A stretch of 37,986 nucleotides of DNA, taken from assembly GCF_024448165.1 (NCBI RefSeq), contig NZ_JAMOLN010000091.1:1-37986 (forward strand), in the 5' to 3' direction. The position numbers were made by a program, and so were the translations under genes. A model generated the notes under the pieces. That model did no database searches. It saw only the letters and a list, made by a program, of their open reading frames with translations, and was not told where the DNA came from. Origin of the DNA: Streptomyces longispororuber. GTDB lineage: Bacteria > Actinomycetota > Actinomycetes > Streptomycetales > Streptomycetaceae. Positions 15,740-23,735 of the stretch are shown in pieces (within the stretch, counting starts at the first letter, position 1; each line of letters begins with the position of its first letter).

Positions 15740-15922
15740 ATGTCCCGAGGTGGAGCAGGCGGAATGCTGGGCGTCGGCGGTACCCGCAGCAATCTCTCCC
15801 GCAAGGCGTTGCGGGGCGGCGGCCGGGGCGCGCAGGTCGGCGGTGGTGTCGATCCGGTGGCACAGAAGCGCGAGTTGTTGCGGAAGTTGCAGGAGAAGCG
15901 CGGCTCGGCCGACGTCTCGTGA
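15740..15922 (+). CDS. Small basic protein, 60 residues (resembles DUF6243)
   Basis: The protein begins MSRGGAGGMLGVGGTRSNLSRKAL and ends in a charged helix QKRELLRKLQEKRGSADVS. The glycine-rich, basic front with LGVGGTR-NLSR recalls the streptomycete DUF6243 family; this is from memory of the pattern. It has no membrane segment. GAAGAGGAG lies 5-14 bases before ATG 15740, a strong ribosome site. It is divergent from the tetR gene and its promoter region holds three operators, so it is probably the repressor's main target. Function unknown. Confidence 0.8.
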   Translation: MSRGGAGGMLGVGGTRSNLSRKALRGGGRGAQVGGGVDPVAQKRELLRKLQEKRGSADVS

Positions 15923-15923
15923 C

Positions 15924-15956
15924 CGGGTGGCACGGTGAACCACCCGTTCGGTTCAC
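15924..15956 (+). promoter_or_regulatory. Mutually exclusive hairpins in the ddaH leader
   Basis: CGGGTGG (15924-15930) pairs with CCACCCG (15940-15946), and GTGAACC (15935-15941) pairs with GGTTCAC (15950-15956). The two stems overlap and cannot form together. They begin just after the 60-residue gene stop. They may terminate that gene or form part of a regulatory leader for ddaH. Confidence 0.5.
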
Positions 15957-15961
15957 AGCCT

Positions 15962-16022
15962 TGAGGGCTCCTCCGACCGCACCATGGGCGACAACAGCCC
16001 CTGCGGTCGTGAGGAGCCCTCA
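15962..16022 (+). promoter_or_regulatory. 20-bp hairpin that would sequester the ddaH ribosome site
   Basis: Arm 15962-15981 pairs with 16002-16022 over 20 base pairs with a single bulged T at 16010; the loop can form 4 more pairs (15986-15989 with 15997-16000). The right arm contains GAGGAG (16011-16016), the ribosome site, and ends one base before TTG 16023. It could be an RNA switch or a DNA operator. Confidence 0.7.
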
Positions 16023-16853
16023 TTGCGTAAGCCGCGTTCTGTGGAACGGCGCGCCACACCCCGGCGCTATCTGATGTGCCCACCGGCGCACTTCAAGGTC
16101 ACGTACTCGATCAATCCCTGGATGGACCCGACGAAACCCGTCGACGTCCCCCTCGCCGTCGCGCAGTGGGAAGACCTGCGCGACCGGTACCGCGCCCTCG
16201 GCCACGGTGTGGACGTGCTCGATCCGCGGCCCGGTCTGCCCGACATGGTGTTCGCCGCGAACGGGGCGACCGTGGTCGACGGGCGGGTCCTCGGGGCCCG
16301 GTTCGCCCATCGCGAGCGGGAGCCGGAGGCGGTCGCGCACCTGGACTGGTTCCGGGCGCACGGGTACGCCGACGTCTGCGAGCCGGTGCACGTGAACGAG
16401 GGCGAGGGAGACTTCGCCGTCACCGCGTCGTACGTGCTCGCGGGGCGTGGGTTCCGCGCGTCTCCGCTGTCGCACGGGGAGGCGCAGGAGTTCTTCGGGC
16501 GGCCGGTGATCGGGCTCGACCTGGTCGACCCGCGCTTCTACCACCTGGACACGGCGCTGGCCGTCCTCGACGACGCGGCGGACGAGGTCATGTACTACCC
16601 CGGGGCGTTCTCCGCGGGGAGCCGGGAGGTGCTGCGGCGGATGTTTCCCGGGGCGCTCGTGGTGGGCGAGGCCGATGCGATGGCCTTCGGCCTGAACGCG
16701 GTGTCGGACGGACGGAACGTACTTCTGCCGCAGGCCGCGGTGGGGTTGTTCGAGCCGTTGCGGGAGCGGGGGTTCGTGCCCGTCGGGATGGATCTGGGCG
16801 AGTTGCTGAAGGGGGGCGGAAGCGTGAAGTGCTGCACGCTTGAGCTCCGCTGA
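16023..16853 (+). CDS. ddaH: Dimethylargininase-like guanidine-modifying hydrolase
   Basis: A 276-residue protein of the arginine-deiminase (GME) superfamily. It shows RRYLMCPPAHFKVTYSINPWMDP, DMVFAANGATVVDG, EGEGDF, FYHLDTAL (catalytic histidine region), NAVSDGRNVLLP and the C-terminal GGGSVKCCTLEL with the nucleophile cysteine. Members hydrolyse methylated arginines to citrulline plus an amine; related enzymes act on arginine itself, so the exact substrate is not certain. The TTG at 16023 is preferred because GAGGAG lies 6 bases upstream. ATG 15984 is in frame but lacks a ribosome site and lies in the hairpin loop; ATG 16074 would cut into the first strand. Confidence 0.85.
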   Translation: MRKPRSVERRATPRRYLMCPPAHFKVTYSINPWMDPTKPVDVPLAVAQWEDLRDRYRALGHGVDVLDPRPGLPDMVFAANGATVVDGRVLGARFAHREREPEAVAHLDWFRAHGYADVCEPVHVNEGEGDFAVTASYVLAGRGFRASPLSHGEAQEFFGRPVIGLDLVDPRFYHLDTALAVLDDAADEVMYYPGAFSAGSREVLRRMFPGALVVGEADAMAFGLNAVSDGRNVLLPQAAVGLFEPLRERGFVPVGMDLGELLKGGGSVKCCTLELR

Positions 16854-17220
16854 ACGGGGGGCCTCTCGTCGTGGGGGGACTGGTTCGTCGGTGAGTGCGG
16901 GTGCGTGGGGGCTGGTCGCGCAGTTCCCCGCGCCCCTGAGCGTCTGCCATGTAGCGGCCGGTTCTTCGACCGCGGGTCTCGTCGTGGTTGCTCGCGCAGT
17001 TCCCCGCGCCCCTGGAGGCCTGCGGCCTCCTGGAGGCGCACGGAGTGCGCCTTTGAGGGGCGCGGGGAACTGCGCGAGAAGCCCCACCGGGCCGCAGCCC
17101 GCGACGAAGGAACCGCGCGGCAGACGCAGTCGGTCTTTGAGGGGCGCGGGGAACTGCGCGGTCAGCCCCCGCCGGGGCCGCGGACGGCGGTGAACGCGCA
17201 AGTCCGCACACGGGTACCCG
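16854..17220. repeat. 367-base gap filled with GCGCAGTTCCCC-type palindromic repeats
   Basis: No gene is supported here. The 20-base core GCGCAGTTCCCCGCGCCCCT occurs at 16918-16937 and 16994-17013, and its reverse complement at 17056-17075 and 17140-17159. Copies 2 and 3 can fold into a hairpin with 20-bp outer arms; copies 1 and 4 also face each other. It lies between the convergent ddaH and rsm22-like genes, so it may terminate both. Related copies occur at 21874 and 24553-24703. Confidence 0.9.
17056..17159 (-). repeat. 104-bp dispersed repeat, copy A
   Basis: This segment, reverse-complemented, aligns without gaps to 24553-24656 with about 94 of 104 identical bases (hand alignment). Each end carries the GCGCAGTTCCCC core in the same direction. 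Confidence 0.88.
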
Positions 17221-18210
17221 TCAGGCCGGCGGATTCCACGGGTCGCCCCAGTTCGCGTCGCGGGCCTCCCGGTAGCGAGCGCCGTGCTTCTTGGTCACCG
17301 TCACCCGCGCCAGGCCCCCCTCCGCCTCGCAGAGGTCGAGCAGGACCTGGCCCTTGCGGATCTGCGGGCGGCGGACGATGCGGGCCGCGGCGGGGTCGGG
17401 GCGGAAGCGGGACGCGGCCACGTACGCGAACTTCTCGTCCTCGTAGGCCAGCGACCCGCCCTTGACCTGCCGGTGCAGGGAGGACCGGGCCACCCGGGCC
17501 GAGAAGTGGCACCAGTCCGTGCCGGGGACGATCGGGCAGGCCGCGCCGTGCGGGCAGGGGGCGGCGATGTGGAAGCCGGCGCCGATCAGGCGGTCCCGGG
17601 CCTCGATGATCCGGGCGTAGCCGTCGGGGGTGCCGGGTTCGATGACGACCACGGCACCCGTCGCCGCCTCGGCCGCCGCGTCCACCACGGCCGCACGGTC
17701 GGCCTCGGTCAGCTCCTTCAGCACGTACGAGATGGTGACCAGGTCGGCCGCCGGCGGCGTGCCGGTGCCGATGCGGGCCCGCTCCCAGCTCACCGACGTC
17801 GCCAACTCGGCGTCCCGCGACGCCAGTTCACGGCCCAGCGCCAGCGCTGGCTCCGACCAGTCGAGGACCGTCGTGGGCCGCTCCCCCGGCCACACGTCGT
17901 GCGCCGCCCAGACCGCCGCCCCGGTGCCGCCGCCGATGTCGAGGTGACCGGCGGGGGTCCAGTCGGCCGCCCCGGCGAGCTCCGCCAGCGCTGCGCGGAC
18001 CGCCTCGAACGTGGCCGGCATCCGGTACGCCGCGTACGCCGCGACGTCGGCCCGGTCGCGCAGGATCGGGGCGTCGGTGGGGGTGGTGCCCCGGTAGTTC
18101 GCGATGAGCCGGTCCACGGCGCGGGCCGCCTGGGTGGGCGGCAGGCCGTCGAGGAGGCCGGCGAGGGCCGAGCGGAGCGTGTCGGCGGGTGACTGGGTGG
18201 GGGCGTTCAC
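17221..18210 (-). CDS. Rsm22-family ribosomal small-subunit methyltransferase-like protein
   Basis: A 329-residue protein. The SAM-binding strand GHLDIGGGTGAAVWAA and VLDWSEPALALGREL give a Rossmann methyltransferase. It is followed by the Rsm22 cysteine/histidine cluster CPHGAACPIVPGTDWCHFSARVAR, with SLHRQVKGGSLAYEDEKFAYVAASR next. The family is linked to maturation of the small ribosomal subunit, in mitochondria an iron-sulfur protein; its bacterial role is not settled. It is cytoplasmic. Start GTG 18210 has no strong ribosome site. It begins 9 bases after the serine hydrolase stop on the same strand, so the three genes from 20687 down to 17221 may form one operon. Confidence 0.88.
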   Translation of the reverse strand: MNAPTQSPADTLRSALAGLLDGLPPTQAARAVDRLIANYRGTTPTDAPILRDRADVAAYAAYRMPATFEAVRAALAELAGAADWTPAGHLDIGGGTGAAVWAAHDVWPGERPTTVLDWSEPALALGRELASRDAELATSVSWERARIGTGTPPAADLVTISYVLKELTEADRAAVVDAAAEAATGAVVVIEPGTPDGYARIIEARDRLIGAGFHIAAPCPHGAACPIVPGTDWCHFSARVARSSLHRQVKGGSLAYEDEKFAYVAASRFRPDPAAARIVRRPQIRKGQVLLDLCEAEGGLARVTVTKKHGARYREARDANWGDPWNPPA

Positions 18211-18219
18211 CCGGAGATT

Positions 18220-19359
18220 TTAAAGCGAGCCGAGGGGGACGACCGCACGGGCGAGGCGGGTGGCGGCGGAGGCGCGCGGGGTGCTGTCCGCCGGGCGGCG
18301 GCGCGGGTGGACGGTGTTCGCGAGGAGCACCAGGAACGTGTCCGTGGTCGGGTCGAGGACCAGGGACGTGCCGGTGAACCCGGTGTGGCCGGCCGCGCCG
18401 TGGCCCGCCAGCTCGCCCATGAACGAGGGCTGGTCGATCCGGAAGCCGAGCCCCGGTGCCGTCAGCATCAGGTCGACGAAGTCGGGGCCGAGGATGCGGG
18501 CGGTGCCGTACGAGCCGCCGTTGAGGAGGGTGCGGCAGAGCACGGCGAGGTCGTGGGCGGTGGCGAACAGGCCCGCGTGCCCGGCGACGCCGCCGAGCGC
18601 CCAGGCGTTCTCGTCGTGCACCTCGCCGCGCAGCATGCCCCGGTCGGCCTTGGCCCAGGGGCGGCGCTGGTCCTCGGTGGCGGCGGCGCCGGTCCGTGGC
18701 CCGTACGAGGTGGCGGTCATGCCGAGGGGGCGGGTGATGCCCTCGCGGATCAGGGCGTCGAGCGGCCGGCCGGTGAGGCGCTCCAGGACGTGCTGGAGCA
18801 GCAGCATGTTCAGGTCGGAGTAGAGGTAGGTGCCGGGCGCGGACGAGGGGGCCTCGGCGCGCAGCAGCGCGAGCCGGGCGGGCAGGTCGGGGGCGTCGAA
18901 CAGCGGGAGTTCGGGGCGCAGGCCCGAGGTGTGGGTGAGCAGCTGGCGGACGGTGATGCCGTGCCGGGCCGCGGCCGTGAACTCGGGGACGTACGCGCCG
19001 ACCTTCGCGTCGATGCCGAGCGTGCCGCGCTCGATCTGCTGGACGGCGGCGATCGACGTGAAGAGCTTCGTGAGGGACGCAAGGTCGAAGGGGGTGTCGA
19101 GGGTCATCGGGACCCGGGCGGCGGGCGGCAGTTCGACGCCGCGGTCGGCCGCCGCGTCGTACCCCGCGTAGCGCACCGCCCAGCCGCAGACGGCCTCGGC
19201 GGCGATCACCGGGCCGCGCCCGGCGAGCATGACGGCCCCCGAGCACCAGGGCCTGAACCCTTCGGAGAGCAGCCGCACGTCCCGTACGAGACCGGCCAGC
19301 AGGTCGGCGTCGAGGCCGGCCCGCTCCGGTGTGCCGTGGCGCAGTCGTGGCGAGCTCAG
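18220..19359 (-). CDS. Serine hydrolase, beta-lactamase/class C (PBP-like) family
   Basis: About 379 residues. It has the three active-site motifs: SxxK as SLTK (S95-K98), YSD near residue 180, and HTGFTG near the C-terminus. LLTHTSGLRPELPLF is the usual family marker. Members are peptidases or esterases acting on peptidoglycan-like or ester substrates. No signal peptide is seen, so it looks cytoplasmic. The family start HGTPERAGLD lies only 8 residues after a CTG at 19359, which overlaps the Bcr/CflA stop (CTGA) and has GGAGGAGGT 10 bases upstream. No ATG/GTG precedes this segment nearby. GTG 19278 is the fallback start and would drop about 27 residues. Confidence 0.82.
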   Translation of the reverse strand: MSSPRLRHGTPERAGLDADLLAGLVRDVRLLSEGFRPWCSGAVMLAGRGPVIAAEAVCGWAVRYAGYDAAADRGVELPPAARVPMTLDTPFDLASLTKLFTSIAAVQQIERGTLGIDAKVGAYVPEFTAAARHGITVRQLLTHTSGLRPELPLFDAPDLPARLALLRAEAPSSAPGTYLYSDLNMLLLQHVLERLTGRPLDALIREGITRPLGMTATSYGPRTGAAATEDQRRPWAKADRGMLRGEVHDENAWALGGVAGHAGLFATAHDLAVLCRTLLNGGSYGTARILGPDFVDLMLTAPGLGFRIDQPSFMGELAGHGAAGHTGFTGTSLVLDPTTDTFLVLLANTVHPRRRPADSTPRASAATRLARAVVPLGSL

Positions 19360-20687
19360 CGGTCCGCCACCTCCTCCGTCTCCCCTGCCGCCGGCGCGGT
19401 CGCCGTGCGCTGCCAAGGGCGGCACAGTGCCATGAAGGCGACCGCCGCCGCCAGGCCGCAGGCGAGCTGGACGACGGCCATCGGGACGGCGGTGTGCTCG
19501 CCCGCGACGCCGACCAGCGGCGACGCCACGGCGCCGATCAGGAACGAGGACGTGCCGAGCAGGGCGGACGCGGAGCCCGCGGCGTGCGGGGTGCGCATGA
19601 GCGCGAGCGCGTTCGTGTTCGGGGTGGCCAGGGCCATCGACGCCATGAGGACGAACAGGCCGGTGGCGATGGGGACCAGGCCCAGGTCCTCCGGTGCGCC
19701 GAAGGTGCCGGTGGCGACCAGGAGCAGGAACGTGGCGGCGAGGACGATCAGGGCGATGCCGGTGGCGAGCACCTTGTCGAGGTTGACGCGGCCGACGAGG
19801 ACCTTGCCGTTGAGCTGGCCGGTCGCGATCAGGCCGACCGAGTTGAGCCCGAACAGGAGGCTGAAGGTCTGCGGCGAGGCCCCGTAGATCTCCTGGATGA
19901 CGAACGGGGACGCCGATATGTACGCGAACAGCGCGGCGAACGCGAAGCCGCCCGCGATCATGTATCCGGCGAAGACCCGGTCGGCGAGCAGGGAGCGCAT
20001 GGTGCGCAGCGCCTCGACGGTGCCGCCGCCGTGCCGCCGCTCCGGTTCGAGGGTCTCCGGCAGGCACTTCCACACCAGTGCGGTGAGTCCGACGCCGATG
20101 ACGGTGAGGACGACGAAGACGCCGCGCCAGTCGGTGATCCGCAGCACCTGGCCGCCGATCAGGGGCGCGACGATCGGGGCGACGCCGGAGATCAGCATCA
20201 GGGTGGAGAAGAAGCGGGCCATCGCGACGCCGTCGTAGAGGTCGCGGACGACGGCCCGGGCGATCACGATGCCGGCTGCTCCCGCGAGTCCCTGGAGCAG
20301 CCGGAAGGCGATGAGGAGGGCGGCGTTCGGTGCGAAGGCGCAGATGGCGGTGGCGACGACGTACACGAGCAGGCCGGCCATGAGCGGTCTGCGCCGGCCC
20401 CACTTGTCGCTCATCGGGCCGACCACGAGCTGGCCGAGCGCCATGCCGGTGAGGCAGGCGGTGAGGGTCAGCTGGGCGGTGGCCGCCGAGGTGTGCAGGA
20501 CGTCGGTGACCTCCGGCAGGGCCGGGAGGTACATGTCCATCGACAGCGCCGGCACGGCGGTGAGACCGCCGAGCACGAGGGTGACGAGGAAGCCGGTGCG
20601 AACGGTCGCCCGCGGCACGGGGGTTGGTCCGCCGCCCCGGCCCCGGACCGCCTTGGTCTGCTCGGCAGTGCTCCCGCTCTCCGCCAT
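19356..20687 (-). CDS. MFS drug exporter, Bcr/CflA family
   Basis: A 443-residue protein with 12 predicted helices. SMDMYLPALPEVTDVLHTSAATAQLTLTACLTGMALGQLVVGPMSDKWGRRRPL is the classic front of Bcr/CflA (DHA1) exporters, with the loop 2-3 motif GPMSDKWGRRRP. RDLYDGVAMARFFSTLMLISGVAPIVAPLIGGQVL follows in helices 4-5. It should export drugs or small metabolites by proton antiport; the substrate is unknown. Start ATG 20687 (MAESGSTAEQ) follows GAGGGACATCGGA. An in-frame upstream extension reads as non-family sequence. It is divergent from the Gfo/Idh gene, and its stop overlaps the start of the serine hydrolase. Confidence 0.92.
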   Translation of the reverse strand: MAESGSTAEQTKAVRGRGGGPTPVPRATVRTGFLVTLVLGGLTAVPALSMDMYLPALPEVTDVLHTSAATAQLTLTACLTGMALGQLVVGPMSDKWGRRRPLMAGLLVYVVATAICAFAPNAALLIAFRLLQGLAGAAGIVIARAVVRDLYDGVAMARFFSTLMLISGVAPIVAPLIGGQVLRITDWRGVFVVLTVIGVGLTALVWKCLPETLEPERRHGGGTVEALRTMRSLLADRVFAGYMIAGGFAFAALFAYISASPFVIQEIYGASPQTFSLLFGLNSVGLIATGQLNGKVLVGRVNLDKVLATGIALIVLAATFLLLVATGTFGAPEDLGLVPIATGLFVLMASMALATPNTNALALMRTPHAAGSASALLGTSSFLIGAVASPLVGVAGEHTAVPMAVVQLACGLAAAVAFMALCRPWQRTATAPAAGETEEVADR

Positions 20688-20815
20688 TCCGATGTCCCTC
20701 GTTCCCTTTCGTCTCTCCCGCGCGTACGTGCGATTACCTATGCTCTCAGCTCGGCGGTGTGGTCGAGACCAGATGATGAGCACCGGTGAGCACCAGACGG
20801 ACAGGGGTGGCAGGC

Positions 20816-21814
20816 ATGGCCGAAGGGCGCGTGCGATGGGGCATTCTCGCGACGGGCGGGATCGCCGCGTCGTTCACGGCGGATCTCCTCGATCTGCCGG
20901 ACGCGGAGGTGGTGGCCGTGGCCTCCCGGTCGGACGCCTCGGCGAAGGCGTTCGCCGAGCGGTTCGGGATCGAGCGGGCGTACGGCGACTGGGCGTCGCT
21001 CGCCGCCGACGAGGACATCGACGTCGTGTACGTGGCCACGCCGCACTCGGCGCACCGGGAGGCCGCCGGGCTCTGCCTGGAGGCGGGGCGGGCGGTGCTC
21101 TGTGAGAAGGCGTTCACGCTGAACGTGCGGGAGGCCGAGGAACTGGTGACGCTGGCGCGTTCGCGTGGCCTGTTCCTGATGGAGGCCATGTGGATGTACT
21201 GCAATCCGCTGATCCGGCGGCTCAAGGCGCTGGTCGACGACGGTGCGATCGGTGAGGTCCGCACGGTGCAGGCCGACTTCGGGCTGGCCGGCCCGTTCCC
21301 GCCCTCGCACCGGCTGCGGGACCCCGCGCAGGGCGGTGGCGCGACGCTCGACCTCGGTGTGTACCCGGTGTCGTTCGCGCATCTGCTGCTCGGCGAGCCG
21401 GAGACGGTCACCGCGTCCGCGGAGCTCTCCGAGGAGGGCGTCGACCTGCAGACCGGGATGCTGCTGTCGTGGGCGGGCGGGGCGCGGGGGCTGCTGCACT
21501 GTGCGATCAACGCCGGTACGGGCGTCACGGCGTCCGTCACCGGGTCCGCCGGGCGGATCGACGTGCCGGACGGGTTCTTCTATCCGGAGCGGTTCGTGCT
21601 GCACCGGGACGGGCGGGAGCCGGAGGAGTTCGTGGCGGCGCCGGAGGACGGGCCGCGGAGTTCCATGCGCCACGAGGCGGTCGAGGTCATGCGGAGGCTG
21701 CGGGCGGGCGACACCGAGTCGCCGCTCGTGCCGTTGGACGGGTCGCTGGGCGTGATGCGTACGTTGGACCGGGTGCGGGCGGCTGTCGGGGTGCGGTACC
21801 CCGGGGAGCGCTGA
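20816..21814 (+). CDS. Gfo/Idh/MocA-family oxidoreductase
   Basis: A 332-residue protein. The N-terminal NAD(P) fold reads RWGILATGGIAASFTADLL, and VVYVATPHSAHREAAGLCLEAGRAVLCEKAFTLNVREAEEL is the family signature, with EKAF in place of the common EKP. The C-terminal part (ATLDLGVYPVSFAHLLLG) is the usual substrate domain. Family members oxidise or reduce sugars and related polyols; the substrate here cannot be told. ATG 20816 is preferred over the in-frame GTG 20786 because the fold starts directly after it. A hairpin terminator follows. Confidence 0.92.
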   Translation: MAEGRVRWGILATGGIAASFTADLLDLPDAEVVAVASRSDASAKAFAERFGIERAYGDWASLAADEDIDVVYVATPHSAHREAAGLCLEAGRAVLCEKAFTLNVREAEELVTLARSRGLFLMEAMWMYCNPLIRRLKALVDDGAIGEVRTVQADFGLAGPFPPSHRLRDPAQGGGATLDLGVYPVSFAHLLLGEPETVTASAELSEEGVDLQTGMLLSWAGGARGLLHCAINAGTGVTASVTGSAGRIDVPDGFFYPERFVLHRDGREPEEFVAAPEDGPRSSMRHEAVEVMRRLRAGDTESPLVPLDGSLGVMRTLDRVRAAVGVRYPGER

Positions 21815-21873
21815 GGATTCCCGTCTGCCGGGTCGGTGGTTCGCTGCCGGGTGCGGGTTGAGTGTGGCTGGTC

Positions 21874-21925
21874 GCGCAGTTCCCCGTGCCCCTGGGGCAT
21901 GCGGCTTCGCCGCTGCCCCAGGGGC
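21874..21925. terminator. Repeat copy and GC hairpin between convergent genes
   Basis: GCGCAGTTCCCCGTGCCCCT (21874-21893) is a one-mismatch copy of the dispersed core. It leads into a 17-bp stem, 21888-21905 against 21909-21925, with one bulged T. It lies between the Gfo/Idh and phoD stops and probably terminates both. Confidence 0.75.
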
Positions 21926-21959
21926 GCCCTCGCATCTCACGGGGCAACCCTCGCCGGGA

Positions 21960-23591
21960 TCAGGCCGGGCGGAGACCCTGGTCGCCGACGGCGGTGACGA
22001 AGGACGCCGCCGTGGTGAGGGCGGCGCCGGGGACCGTGACCGCGGAGACCGTCTTGAAGTCGGCGCGGGCCTCGCGCTCGCCGAGGTTCACGGTCACGTA
22101 GCCGCGCTGGCCGTTGTAGTGCTTCATGTGCGGGTTGCGGGCCAGGTAGCCGGCCCAGTTGGACGGCTTCGCGGAGCCGTCCTTGCCGCTGGTGATCGAC
22201 GTGGTGACGATCTCCGTGCCGACCGTGCGCGAGCCCGGGTCGTCGACGTCCCGCTTGATGTCCATGGCGTAGGAGACGTGGACGTCACCGGTGAGCACCA
22301 TGAGGTTCTCCACGCGGGCCGCGTCCGCGCCCTTGAGCAGGCGCTCGCGGGAGGCCGGGTAGCCGTCCCAGGAGTCCATGGAGAGCGTGGTGTCGCCCGC
22401 CGCGGGGTTGTTGCGGCGGGCGAAGGTGACCTGCTGCGGGACCACGTTCCACAGGGCGTGCGAGCGCCGCCAGCCGTCGGTCAGCCAGCGCTCCTGGGTG
22501 AAGCCGGGCAGCGTCTGGGACGCGGCCTCGGACTCGGGCGTGGGCGACTTCCAGCCGTCGCCGTTGGCCTGGTTGGTGCGGTACTGGCGGGTGTCGAGGA
22601 TGTCGAACTGGGCCAGGCGGCCCCAGCCGAGCCGGCGGTAGAGCTGGGCGTCGGGGCCGTGCGGGAGCTGGGGGCGGCGCAGCGGCTGGTTCTCCCAGTA
22701 CGCGCGGTACGCGGAGGCGCGGCGCAGCAGGAACTCGGCCGGCGGGTCGTCGTTCTCGGAGGTGTCGTCGGCGTAGTTGTTCTCGGTCTCGTGGTCGTCC
22801 CAGGTGACGACGAAGGGGTGCGCGGCGTGCGCGGCCCGCAGGTCCGGGTCGGACTTGTAGAGGGCGTAGCGCAGCCGGTAGTCGTCGAGGGTCACGGTCT
22901 CGCGGTTGAACACGTCGGGCAGGACGCGGTCCGTGTACTTGCGGGCGCCGCCGACGGAGGTGACGGCGTACTCGTAGAGGTAGTCGCCGAGGTGGAAGAC
23001 GACGTCGACGTCGTCCTGGGCGAGGTGCTTGTACGCGGTGAAGTAGCCGTCGTGGTACGCCTGGCAGGAGACCGCGGCGAGCGTCAGGTCCGGGACGTGG
23101 CGGCCGGCGGCGGGCGCGGTGCGGGTGCGGCCCGTCTCGCTGACCCAGCTGCCGGTGCGGAAGCGGTAGTAGTAGACGCGGCCGGGCGCGAGGTGGTCGA
23201 CCTCGACGTGCACGGAGTGGTTGAACTCCGGGTGCGCGGTGGTCGTGCCGCGTCTGACGACGCGCTTGAACCGCTCGTCGAGCGCGAGCTCCCAGCGGAC
23301 CTCGACGCGCTCGGCGGGCAGGCCGCTGCCGGTCTCGTACGGGGTCGGGGCGAGCCGCGTCCACAGCAGCACGGACTCGGGCAGCGGGTCGCCGGAGGCG
23401 ACGCCGAGGGTGAACGGATCGTTCGTGATCTTGCGGGCGTCGAGCTCGGCGGCGGCCGCGGTGCCGGCGGTCGGCAGATTGGTCGCGAAGGCGAGCGCGG
23501 CGGCGGCGCCGGTGACGGTGAGGAAGCGACGGCGGCCCAAGTGCTGGGCGGCGACGCGGAGTTCGGGTGCGTGCTGCGGTACGTTCGACAT
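21960..23591 (-). CDS. phoD: PhoD-family alkaline phosphatase/phosphodiesterase, Tat-exported
   Basis: A 543-residue protein. The leader GRRRFLTVTGAAAALAFATNLPTAGTAAA is a twin-arginine signal (R20-22). A fibronectin-like N-domain is followed by the metal-site segments VSCQAYHDGYF, FHLGDYLYEY, TWDDHETENNYADD and TGDVHVSYAMD, the PhoD iron/calcium centre. It releases phosphate from organic esters or teichoic-acid-type phosphodiesters outside the cell. I looked for PHO-box repeats in the divergent 144-base promoter region and did not find a convincing one. Start ATG 23591 has AGGGGCTCC just upstream. Confidence 0.93.
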   Translation of the reverse strand: MSNVPQHAPELRVAAQHLGRRRFLTVTGAAAALAFATNLPTAGTAAAAELDARKITNDPFTLGVASGDPLPESVLLWTRLAPTPYETGSGLPAERVEVRWELALDERFKRVVRRGTTTAHPEFNHSVHVEVDHLAPGRVYYYRFRTGSWVSETGRTRTAPAAGRHVPDLTLAAVSCQAYHDGYFTAYKHLAQDDVDVVFHLGDYLYEYAVTSVGGARKYTDRVLPDVFNRETVTLDDYRLRYALYKSDPDLRAAHAAHPFVVTWDDHETENNYADDTSENDDPPAEFLLRRASAYRAYWENQPLRRPQLPHGPDAQLYRRLGWGRLAQFDILDTRQYRTNQANGDGWKSPTPESEAASQTLPGFTQERWLTDGWRRSHALWNVVPQQVTFARRNNPAAGDTTLSMDSWDGYPASRERLLKGADAARVENLMVLTGDVHVSYAMDIKRDVDDPGSRTVGTEIVTTSITSGKDGSAKPSNWAGYLARNPHMKHYNGQRGYVTVNLGEREARADFKTVSAVTVPGAALTTAASFVTAVGDQGLRPA

Positions 23592-23735
23592 GGAGCCCCT
23601 CCCCTGACTGCTGATGTCTGTAGTTGCCAGGGGAATTCGAGTGGGCCGGGACGACGGCCGACTGTCACGTACACAACAGCCACATGGCGGATCGGTGATC
23701 TCCGGGTGGCCGAGGCCCCCGTACCCTGCGGCCTC

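Noticed and set aside
15984..16022. ATG 15984 as the ddaH start, giving a 289-residue protein
   Set aside because: It has no ribosome site, lies in the hairpin loop and adds a non-family tail. TTG 16023 has GAGGAG at good spacing.
16854..17220. A CRISPR array or tRNA in the repeat-rich gap
   Set aside because: The repeats are few, occur in both orientations with uneven spacing, and fold as hairpins. No tRNA cloverleaf was seen.
21858..23735. A long plus-strand open frame running into the SDR gene
   Set aside because: It is antisense to phoD and has low-complexity Val/Gly/Arg content. The SDR family start is at 23736.
23592..23735. PHO box for phoD
   Set aside because: No pair of GTTCACC-like direct repeats at 11-base spacing was found. 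Only a weak CCCCTG/CAGGGG inverted repeat is seen.
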